From assembly GCA_938040985.1 (NCBI GenBank), contig CALHZD010000051.1:1-18925 (forward strand): a DNA stretch of 18,925 bases, written 5' to 3'. The stretch comes from an uncultured Propionivibrio sp. GTDB taxonomy: Bacteria; Pseudomonadota; Gammaproteobacteria; Burkholderiales; Rhodocyclaceae. Below, in pieces: positions 6,753 to 12,916 of this stretch. Under the pieces are notes generated by a model. It was not told the origin of the DNA, ran no database searches, and saw nothing but the letters and a program-made list of their open reading frames with translations. Every line of letters begins with the position of its first letter. Position 1 is the first letter of the stretch. The position numbers and the translations under genes were made by a program.

Positions 6753-9401
6753 CTATACGACGAGATTGACCAGCCGGCCAGGCACGATGATGACCTTTTT
6801 GGGCGTTCTGCCTTCGAGATGGCGCTGTGCGCCTTCGTTGGCCAGGGCGGCGGCTTCGATCACCGCCTTGTCAGCCGAGATCGGCACGCGGATCGCGCCG
6901 CGATGTTTGCCGTTGACCTGTACCACCAGCTCGATTTCCTCGCGCGCCAGCGCGCTTTCGTCGACTTGCGGAAAAGGTTGACCGCCGGCGGTCTGCCCCG
7001 GCCTCAGTTCCGCGTAAAGCGCTTCGCAGATATGCGGCACGATTGGATAAAGCAACAGGGTTACGGTTTCCAGCGCCTCCTGGCGAACGGCGCGCACCGT
7101 TGCCGGATCGCCCTCATTATTCCCGTTGATGCGGCCATAAGCGTTGAGGAGTTCCATGACAGCGGCGATGGCCGTATTGAACTGCTTGCGCCGGCCGTAA
7201 TCATCGGCCACCTTGCCGATCGTCTGGTGAAGCTGGCGGCGGAAATCGCGCAGTTCGGCGGCGAGCTGCCCGCCGGCGGCCGATGTATAGGCGGCGGCCG
7301 GGCCATTATTTTCGATATGCTCGAACACCAGCCGCCACAAGCGTCGCAGGAAGCGGTAAGCGCCTTCGACGCCGGCGTCCGACCATTCGAGCGACTGATC
7401 GGGCGGTGAAGCGAACATGATGAACAGGCGCGCCGTATCGGCGCCGTAGCGGTCGATCAGCGCCTGCGGATCGACGCCGTTGTTCTTTGATTTCGACATC
7501 TTTTCGATGCCGCCGATCTGTACCGGCTGACCGTCGGCAGCCAGCGTGGCGCTCACCGGGCGGCCGCGTTCGTCGCATTGCAGCTCGACATCGGCGGGGT
7601 TGATCCAGACGGCCTTGCCGTCCGCGCCTTCCCGGAAAAAGGTGGGCGCGACGACCATGCCCTGCGTCAGCAGGTTGGCGAACGGCTCGTCGATTCTCTC
7701 GCCCTTGAACAGCCCGGCGTCGCGCATCAGCTTGGTCCAGAAGCGCGCATAGAGCAGATGCAAAATGGCATGTTCGATGCCGCCGATATATTGATCAATG
7801 CCGCCCTTGCACCAGTAGGCGACGCGCTCGTCGACCATGGCCCGGTCGTTGTCCGGGCAGCAGTAGCGCAGGAAATACCAGGAGGACTCGACGAAGGTAT
7901 CCATCGTATCGGTTTCGCGTCTGGCGGCTTGTCCGCATTTGGGACACATTGTCTCGTAGAATTCCGGCATTCTGGCGAGCGGACTGCCCGCCCCGGTGAC
8001 GGCAACGTTTTCCGGCAACACCACCGGTAGTTGATCATCGGGCACGGGAACGTCGCCGCAGGTCTCGCAGTGGATGACCGGAATCGGACAGCCCCAGTAG
8101 CGTTGCCGTGAGATACCCCAGTCGCGCAGGCGGAATTGCACTTTCTTCTCGCCCAGCCCTTTGGCGACCAGATCGGCAGCGATGGCATCGACGGCGGCTT
8201 TATAGCCAAGACCGTCGTACTTGCCCGAATTGACGCAGAAGCCATTTTTGCTGGCGTACCAGTCTTCCCAGCGTTCGTCCGAAAAGACTTTATCCTGCGT
8301 CCCGTCCTTTTCACCGATGACCTGCGTGATGGCCAGGCCGTATTTCTTGGCGAACGCGAAATCGCGTTCATCGTGCGCCGGCACGGCCATGACTGCGCCG
8401 TCGCCATAGCCCATCAGCACGTAGTTGCCGACCCAGACTTCGACTTTTTGACCCGTTAGCGGGTGATCGACAAAAATGCCCGTCGGCATCCCTTTCTTTT
8501 CCATCGCCGCCAAATCGGCCTCGGCGACGCCGCCTTGCTTGCATTCCTCAATGAAGGCGGCAAGCGCCGGATTATTGCGCGCAGCGTAGGCCGCCAGCGG
8601 GTGCTCGGCGGCCACGGCGACAAAAGTAACGCCCATGATCGTATCTGCGCGCGTGGTGAACACCCACAGCTTTTCCGGCTTGCCATCCAGCACGTAAGGG
8701 AAGGCAAAACGCACGCCCTCGCTCTTGCCGATCCAGTTCTTCTGCATCAGCTTGACCTGTTCCGGCCAGCCGGGCAGCTTGTCCAGATCGGCCAGCAGTT
8801 CTTCGGCGTAGGCGGTGATCTTCATGTAATACATGGGAATTTCGCGCTTCTCGATCAGCGCGCCGGAGCGCCAGCCGCGGCCATCAATGACCTGCTCGTT
8901 GGCCAGCACGGTCTGATCGACCGGGTCCCAATTCACCGTACCATAGCGCTTGTAGATCAAGCCCTTCTCGAACAGGCGGGTAAACAGCCATTGCTCCCAG
9001 CGGTAATAGTCGGGCTTGCAGGTCGCCAGCTCGCGATCCCAGTCGAGCGCGAAACCCAGACGGTTGAGCTGCCCTTTCATGTAATCGATATTGGCGTACG
9101 TCCATTGCGCGGGCGGCACGTTGTTCTGAATGGCAGCGTTTTCCGCCGGCATGCCAAAAGCGTCCCAGCCCATCGGTTGCAGGACGTTGTAGCCGAGCAT
9201 TTTGTGGAAGCGCGAGAGCACATCGCCGATCGTGTAATTGCGCACATGCCCCATGTGCAGCTTGCCCGAAGGGTAGGGGAACATCGACAGACAATAATAT
9301 TTCGGCTTGCCGGCATCTTCGATCGCGCGCGCTGCGCCGGTTTTCTGCCACAGTTCCTGGGCGGCCAGTTCGATGTCTTGAGGTTGATATTTTTCTTGCA
9401 T
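6753..9401 (-). CDS. leuS: leucyl-tRNA synthetase
   Basis: Class I aminoacyl-tRNA synthetase that charges tRNA-Leu in the cytoplasm. The 882-residue product is full length for bacterial LeuRS. It has the HIGH-type motif as HMGH (residues 49-52, in FPYPSGKLHMGHVRNYTIGD) and the KMSKS motif at about 634-638. The CP1 editing domain between them shows the threonine-rich FTTRADTIMG and the GDGAVMAVPAHDERDFAF segment with the conserved editing aspartate. Zinc-domain cysteines occur in HCETCGD and MCPKCGQ. The C-terminus (VQVNGKHRGAIRVP) is the usual end of the family. It is first in leuS-lptE-holA; the lptE GTG follows 45 bp after its stop. No frameshift or missing key residue was seen. Confidence 0.97.
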   Translation of the reverse strand: MQEKYQPQDIELAAQELWQKTGAARAIEDAGKPKYYCLSMFPYPSGKLHMGHVRNYTIGDVLSRFHKMLGYNVLQPMGWDAFGMPAENAAIQNNVPPAQWTYANIDYMKGQLNRLGFALDWDRELATCKPDYYRWEQWLFTRLFEKGLIYKRYGTVNWDPVDQTVLANEQVIDGRGWRSGALIEKREIPMYYMKITAYAEELLADLDKLPGWPEQVKLMQKNWIGKSEGVRFAFPYVLDGKPEKLWVFTTRADTIMGVTFVAVAAEHPLAAYAARNNPALAAFIEECKQGGVAEADLAAMEKKGMPTGIFVDHPLTGQKVEVWVGNYVLMGYGDGAVMAVPAHDERDFAFAKKYGLAITQVIGEKDGTQDKVFSDERWEDWYASKNGFCVNSGKYDGLGYKAAVDAIAADLVAKGLGEKKVQFRLRDWGISRQRYWGCPIPVIHCETCGDVPVPDDQLPVVLPENVAVTGAGSPLARMPEFYETMCPKCGQAARRETDTMDTFVESSWYFLRYCCPDNDRAMVDERVAYWCKGGIDQYIGGIEHAILHLLYARFWTKLMRDAGLFKGERIDEPFANLLTQGMVVAPTFFREGADGKAVWINPADVELQCDERGRPVSATLAADGQPVQIGGIEKMSKSKNNGVDPQALIDRYGADTARLFIMFASPPDQSLEWSDAGVEGAYRFLRRLWRLVFEHIENNGPAAAYTSAAGGQLAAELRDFRRQLHQTIGKVADDYGRRKQFNTAIAAVMELLNAYGRINGNNEGDPATVRAVRQEALETVTLLLYPIVPHICEALYAELRPGQTAGGQPFPQVDESALAREEIELVVQVNGKHRGAIRVPISADKAVIEAAALANEGAQRHLEGRTPKKVIIVPGRLVNLVV

Positions 9402-9432
9402 GGCTTAAATCGCTGAAAAGGCTGGAAAGACG

Positions 9433-9459
9433 GGAATTGCTGGAATCGCCGGAATCGCT
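9433..9459. repeat. three 9-bp tandem copies in the leuS leader
   Basis: GGAATTGCT, GGAATCGCC and GGAATCGCT follow each other without gaps. The site lies between the likely leuS transcript start (near 9526) and the leuS ATG. A nearby CAGGCC...GGCCTG inverted repeat (about 9486-9505) could form a small hairpin in the same leader. No function is known. Confidence 0.6.
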
Positions 9460-9532
9460 AACACGGCGGGAAACAACCCAAGAAACAGGCCGGAAAGCAG
9501 GCCTGAAATCTCATGGTTGAACGAACCCGTGA

Positions 9533-9538
9533 ATTATA
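9533..9538 (-). promoter_or_regulatory. -10 box of the probable leuS promoter
   Basis: A perfect TATAAT on the minus strand sits about 130 bases before the leuS ATG. The -35 region is GC-rich and does not match TTGACA well, so the assignment rests on the -10 and the position. Confidence 0.4.
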
Positions 9539-9785
9539 CGCGCTCGGCCGGCCCGAATCGCAGAAGGCGGATGGCGGATGGCCGCGCGGACGCAGACTGC
9601 GCCTTCAAGCGCAGTGCGATGGCTGATATTGAAATTGAAACCGGATACCGCACGGACTTGGGCGGCGCGTCGAACGCCCCTCGTGTGGATGCGCGGGAGG
9701 AAGGCGGCCTCTCCGCACGCAGCGAACGCCTGCCGGAAAACCGACCGCGCGCTGAAACAGGCGCAAAGCGTGGAATGAGCGTTGG
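9539..9785. other. GC-rich intergenic sequence with no recognisable gene
   Basis: Two open frames of 85-94 codons run antiparallel through this stretch. Both are rich in Arg, Ala and Ser, show no family features and look like chance frames in GC-rich DNA. Nothing else was seen before repeat array B begins. Confidence 0.4.
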
Positions 9786-9905
9786 CCGCAAGCCCGCGTA
9801 AATAGTGGGTCAGCGGGCAGGCAGGCCGGAAATGCCCGTAAACAGTGGGCTAGCGGATAGGGCCTCCGGAAATGCCCGTTTTACGCGGGGTTCGGGGCAG
9901 GTGTG
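9786..9905 (+). repeat. intergenic repeat array B (3 units of exactly 40 bp)
   Basis: Units start at 9786, 9826 and 9866. The unit begins CCGGAAATGCCCG (first copy CCGCAAGCCCGCG), continues with TAAAYAGTGGG and ends with GCGGRYAGG. The last unit differs (GTTTTACGCGGGGTTCGG). Its 37 bases at 9865-9901 are identical to 12001-12037 in array C. A 40-bp period is not a multiple of three, so it is not a coding repeat. Confidence 0.85.
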
Positions 9906-10025
9906 GTGGCAGGCGTTGTTGTGATTGGAGACGCGATCAAAGAAGTTGAAAAATCAGAAAAGAAAAAAATCAGAGGGAAGAAAAGCAATAAAAATAATAA
10001 AAAAAGGATTTTTACTGATTGGTAG
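9903..10025 (+). CDS. possible small lysine-rich ORF or gene-end fragment
   Basis: From the end of repeat array B a frame reads a hydrophobic start (VVAGVVVIGDAIKEV) and then a tail dominated by Lys and Asn, ending IFTDW and a TAG at 10023-10025. The only starts are GTG codons at 9903 and 9906, with GGGGCAGG just upstream inside the repeat. It could be a 40-residue peptide, the eroded end of a larger lost gene, or chance in A-rich DNA. It overlaps the end of the convergent membrane protein gene by 14 bp. Confidence 0.2.
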   Translation: MVAGVVVIGDAIKEVEKSEKKKIRGKKSNKNNKKRIFTDW

Positions 10026-10320
10026 AATGGCCTATAGGGAGTAAAAACTTATTTTTGATCAAATGTAATATATAGAAATATAGTAAAGGAATTGTTGTCA
10101 ATAGTATTATTACTGATAACATCACAAATTTAAGGGCAATATAATAATCATCACTTAGGGTTTCTCGGTCGACATGTGCCAGATTGGTATAAAGATAAGG
10201 GAATATCAGATAAAAGCCATAGATAATCATCAGGCTAATTGTTGTAGATAAGAAAAAACAAATAATATAAATAAGTGCTTTTTTTGCAAATAATAAGAAT
10301 ATTTTCAAGTTTTCTTCCAT
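10012..10320 (-). CDS. small membrane protein of unknown function
   Basis: A 102-residue protein with two strongly hydrophobic stretches: about residues 15-44 (ALIYIICFFLSTTISLMIIY and onward) and about 61-88 (ALKFVMLSVIILLTTIPLLY and onward). A polar loop of about 16 residues (AHVDRETLSDDYY) separates them. It is probably an inner-membrane hairpin. AGGAAA lies about eight bases before ATG 10320, supporting the start. Codon use is strikingly AT-rich compared with the flanking core genes, which suggests acquisition. It is the last of a same-strand set with a broken membrane ORF, an NlpC-like fragment and a Sel1 protein. I do not recognise a family; a role as immunity protein is possible but only inferred. 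Confidence 0.6.
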   Translation of the reverse strand: MEENLKIFLLFAKKALIYIICFFLSTTISLMIIYGFYLIFPYLYTNLAHVDRETLSDDYYIALKFVMLSVIILLTTIPLLYFYILHLIKNKFLLPIGHSTNQ

Positions 10321-10379
10321 TCTGTGGTTTCCTGTGAAGTGGGATTTTAGATTTGCTGTTTTTACCCAATGTGCTTATA

Positions 10380-10634
10380 TTAAATATTTTTATTATTTTT
10401 CCCGTTGTTGGTGATGCTTTTTATTATAAGAAAACTGCTGCCAAATAAACTTATGATAGGAGATGTATATTTCCCAAATAGTGATGTAAGAAAATTAATT
10501 AGCCATGATCAACGTCCGGTAGCCGGTTCTATCGGTGGGTTATATAAACCATATAATCCGTGTATAAAACATATAATACCTAATACTAACATTGCTTTTC
10601 TTAATTTTTCAGGTGGGGTTTTTTCAAGTTTCAT
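10380..10634 (-). pseudogene. two-helix membrane protein ORF interrupted by an in-frame TGA
   Basis: From ATG 10634 the minus strand encodes MKLEKTPPEKLRKAMLVLGI and onward: a basic N-terminus, one membrane helix (AMLVLGIICFIHGLYGLY) and then NPPIEPATGR. A TGA follows at 10509-10511. The same frame continues past it for 42 more codons with SWLINFLTSLFGKY and a second hydrophobic stretch (PIISLFGSSFLIIK), stopping at TAA 10380-10382. The parts read like one 84-residue two-helix protein in which a Trp codon (TGG) may have become TGA. The overlapping plus-strand frame at 10405-10665 has no protein-like features. No good ribosome-binding site precedes the ATG. The product family is not recognised; DNA here is AT-rich like its right-hand neighbour. 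Confidence 0.45.
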
Positions 10635-10711
10635 AAGGAGGACAGTGTTATCGTATTTAGGTTAAGAACAGGAAAAAATTAATATTGATATATTGATCTA
10701 TCTTCTAATCC

Positions 10712-10929
10712 TTAAAAACCATAGAAACCATTGCGATTGCCGGGCATCTGGAACTTTCGGGATTTTGAGGAAATATCCAATCCGGTTCTATCCGCGCCTA
10801 TCCGGCGCCCCTGAGCACGTTACTGACCAGATGCGAGCAGTCAATCTTCTTATTCTTGCCCGTGCCGCCCCAGCCATAGGTGTATCCAGCATTCCTATAC
10901 GCTTGCGTTTGATTCAGAATCGAGCTCAT
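10712..10929 (-). pseudogene. truncated NlpC/P60-like hydrolase N-terminal fragment
   Basis: ATG 10929 overlaps the stop of the Sel1 gene as ATGA and opens a 43-codon frame. It contains AYRNAGYTYGWGG and KIDCSHLVSNVLRGAG. The YxWGG and DCSxLV patterns are those of NlpC/P60-type cysteine peptidases or amidases that cut cell-wall peptides; Cys31 would be the nucleophile. The frame hits TAG at 10798-10800, before any catalytic histidine. A one-base frame change there would extend it to a TAA at 10712. The break coincides with adjacent near-identical segments TATCCGCGCC (10789-10798) and TATCCGGCGCC (10799-10809), so slippage is plausible. The rest of the domain is missing, so this is a remnant and not an active enzyme. 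The annotation rests on short motifs only. Confidence 0.5.
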
Positions 10930-11585
10930 TTTTTCACTCCTTCAACACATGCTTCGTCCGTTTCAAGTTCTGCGGCTTCGTACTGCCTTTCCAGCAATCG
11001 TTTGCCGGTTTCAGCAAAATTGTCGCCGTAGCGGCTACCCAGTTCATAGCACTTGTACGCCCGGGCAATATTCTTCTCGCCCAGCTTCCCTTCTTCAAGC
11101 AAGGTGGCGAGATAGTAAGCGTAATCTTTCACATGGCCTTCCTGAATCAGTTTCACCAGGGTGGCTTCCGATTTTTCCGGGTGGAGACACTTGCTTCTTT
11201 TGTTGCAGTCATACTCAATAGAAGCACCAATCGCGTCAGTAACCCCCGCATCGACCGCCTGCGCCATCAACGCTTTTTTGGTTTCTTCAGGCAAGCCCTT
11301 GGATTGGCCGGATTCGGAGAGAATTACCGCCAGATAGGCGGAGCGGGCATGCCCGTTCTTTGCCGCGCACAGGTAGGCATCGAGCGCTTGGTTGTACTGC
11401 CTGCCGGCATTTCTGTTGCCTTTGTCCGCTTTGGCCTCAAGTCTGGCGGCTTTTTCGTAGCAGGCCTGGCCCAGGTCGCGGGGCTTTTTGGCCTCACTGT
11501 GCATCGGCAGAAGCAGCCCTAAGCCGATGATTCCCGAAAGGAGGAAAACTGTCCGTTTCCCCCAAACCATTCTGTCCGTTTTCAT
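10926..11585 (-). CDS. secreted Sel1-repeat (TPR-like) protein
   Basis: A 219-residue protein with a signal peptide (basic start MKTDRMVWGKR, hydrophobic VFLLSGIIGLGLLL, likely cut after HSEA), so it is probably periplasmic. The mature part holds Sel1-like helical repeats of about 36 residues, for example ALDAYLCAAKNGHARSAYLA and ATLLEEGKLGEKNIARAYKC followed by YELGSRYGDNF. It has several cysteines (QACYEK, YLCAAKNG, YDCNKRSKC, YKCYELG, DEACVEG) that could form disulfides. ATG 11585 is preceded by AAAAGGAAAC; an upstream in-frame ATG at 11654 would bury the signal peptide. Its stop overlaps the start of an NlpC-like fragment (ATGA), implying translational coupling. Sel1 proteins mediate protein-protein contacts; a role as partner or immunity protein to the coupled hydrolase is an inference. 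Confidence 0.8.
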   Translation of the reverse strand: MKTDRMVWGKRTVFLLSGIIGLGLLLPMHSEAKKPRDLGQACYEKAARLEAKADKGNRNAGRQYNQALDAYLCAAKNGHARSAYLAVILSESGQSKGLPEETKKALMAQAVDAGVTDAIGASIEYDCNKRSKCLHPEKSEATLVKLIQEGHVKDYAYYLATLLEEGKLGEKNIARAYKCYELGSRYGDNFAETGKRLLERQYEAAELETDEACVEGVKK

Positions 11586-11840
11586 CGCCTGTTTCCTTTT
11601 CTGTCCGGGAGGATTAGATGAATAAAGGAAATCGCTAAGCCACAAAGGATGCAAGCAGGCTAGTCCTCTGCCATGCGGCTGTCAATGAGCTTAGATATGG
11701 ATTGTGGAAAGATGCAGTGTCGCGCCGATGATATGGTCGGCTAACAGGCTGGGAAGGGCACTACTCATTTTTTGTAGCAGCACTGCCGATTTACTGCCTG
11801 CGCATTCTGGATGTAACGCCTGGTTATCTAAATCGGCCGC
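11586..11840. other. intergenic sequence upstream of the Sel1 gene
   Basis: Contains the Sel1 gene leader. No gene, hairpin terminator or convincing promoter was identified. Short open frames on the plus strand run into repeat array C and look like chance. Confidence 0.35.
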
Positions 11841-12041
11841 CTGCAAGCCCACGTTAATAGGGCGTTTGCGAGCAAGTGGTCTGGAAACCCGCGTAAATAC
11901 TGGGCTAGCGGATAGGCAGGCCGGAAACCCGCGTAGAATGGGCGTTTCAGCTGTGGGTGGCCCGGAAACGCCCGTAAACAGTGGGCTGGCGGGCAGGGTT
12001 TCCGGAAATGCCCGTTTTACGCGGGGTTCGGGGCAGGCGGG
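11841..12041 (+). repeat. intergenic repeat array C (5 units of 40-41 bp)
   Basis: Units begin at 11841 (CTGCAAGCCCACG), 11881 (CTGGAAACCCGCG), 11921 (CCGGAAACCCGCG), 11962 (CCGGAAACGCCCG) and 12002 (CCGGAAATGCCCG). Spacings are 40, 40, 41 and 40. The conserved part is the first 18-20 bases plus a GGGCTRGCGG block; the rest varies. The final unit carries GTTTTACGCGGGGTTCGG and matches the final unit of array B over 37 bases. This is the longest of the four arrays. Confidence 0.85.
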
Positions 12042-12122
12042 GTTGGGCGAATGCGCCGCCGTATCCGGCGGGCGGGGAGGCGCTTGGGGGAGGGGGATGG
12101 CGGATGCCGCGGACTGTGCGGG

Positions 12123-12722
12123 TTATTCAGCCGCTTCGCCAGTTTCGGGATCTTCGGCAAGCAGGCGATCGAGTGCGTCGAGGCGCATGCGCGGGCGAAT
12201 CCGGCCGTCGCGCATGCGTGCGGTAATGCGCTCCGCGTTGCGTGGGTAGACGACGAGATTGATCGGGGCCGCTTCGTGCAGGATCGTCAGCACCGCTTCG
12301 GCGCGTTCGCTGCGCGGTTCGCGGTGGGCGTAGGTAACCTGCTGGTTGAGCAGAAAAATTTCGACATCCTTGGCGCTGTCGGCAAAGAGCTGAATGTCGA
12401 TTTCCGCCTGGCGTCCGGCGCTGCCGTCGAGGACAGCGCCGGCAAGATACGGCGTGAAATCTTGCAGGCGCGCCATGACATCGCGCGCCGTTTGGCGCAG
12501 GCGGCGGAGGCGCTGCGTATGCTCGTCGTTCTGAAAAATGCGCTGATAGGCGCGCAGCTGCGCTTCGACATCGGCGTTGCCGGGCAACTTGGCATTGTTC
12601 GGTAGGCCGAGCGTTTGTATGGCCTTGCGCTTGGCGGCGTTGAAGTCGGCAATGCCTTGTTCGGCCATCAGGCGGGCGGCGGTGTAGGCAATCAGTTGCA
12701 GTTGGCGGTCGGTGGCGGTCAT
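12123..12722 (-). CDS. conserved nucleotidyltransferase-like protein
   Basis: A 199-residue cytoplasmic protein of a type I recall as conserved in betaproteobacteria, of unknown role. The N-terminal 90 residues are helical (TAARLMAEQGIADFNAAKRKA; LRAYQRIFQNDEHTQRLRRL). The segment LAGAVLDGSAGRQAEIDIQL (93-112), followed by FADSAKDVEIFLL, resembles the GS...G...DxD core of minimal nucleotidyltransferases. Here the pattern reads GA...G...ExD, so activity is uncertain. LHEAAPINLVVYPRNAER (about 149-166) may be the third strand. There is no clear ribosome-binding site before ATG 12722. The gene is divergent from mpl with about 195 bp between them. It is not a ligase despite its neighbour. Confidence 0.7.
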   Translation of the reverse strand: MTATDRQLQLIAYTAARLMAEQGIADFNAAKRKAIQTLGLPNNAKLPGNADVEAQLRAYQRIFQNDEHTQRLRRLRQTARDVMARLQDFTPYLAGAVLDGSAGRQAEIDIQLFADSAKDVEIFLLNQQVTYAHREPRSERAEAVLTILHEAAPINLVVYPRNAERITARMRDGRIRPRMRLDALDRLLAEDPETGEAAE

Positions 12723-12916
12723 TTTGGGAGGCGGTGTGGCGATGGGCGATGGGGCAATGGGAACGTCGGGGCGTTGGGGCGGCGGGCTTGCGGTTGCGCC
12801 TGGAAAAACGATGCGGCGCCCCGAGGGCGATACAATCCCTATATTTCGGGCGTTCCGTCGGGCTTGCCGGCTGTCCGCATTGCCCTTCGTTCTCGAATCA
12901 TTCCGGAGTTTACCTC

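Noticed and set aside
8463..9416. 317-codon plus-strand frame opposite leuS
   Set aside because: It is a shadow of leuS; the minus strand carries the HMGH motif and the editing-domain motifs here.
9517..9801. Open frames of 94 (plus) and 85 (minus) codons upstream of leuS
   Set aside because: They are antiparallel shadows, rich in Arg/Ala/Ser, with no ribosome-binding site or family motif; one overlaps the leuS promoter region and runs into repeat array B.
10405..10665. Plus-strand 86-codon frame in the AT-rich patch
   Set aside because: The opposite strand reads a more convincing membrane protein; this frame has no family features.
11841..12041. CRISPR array
   Set aside because: The period is about 40 bp but there is no strictly conserved repeat with unique spacers; conservation decays along the unit, and no cas genes are present.
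12038..12122. Terminator hairpin GCCGCC...GGCGGGC near 12050
   Set aside because: There is no T-tract on either strand, and such pairs are frequent in GC-rich sequence.
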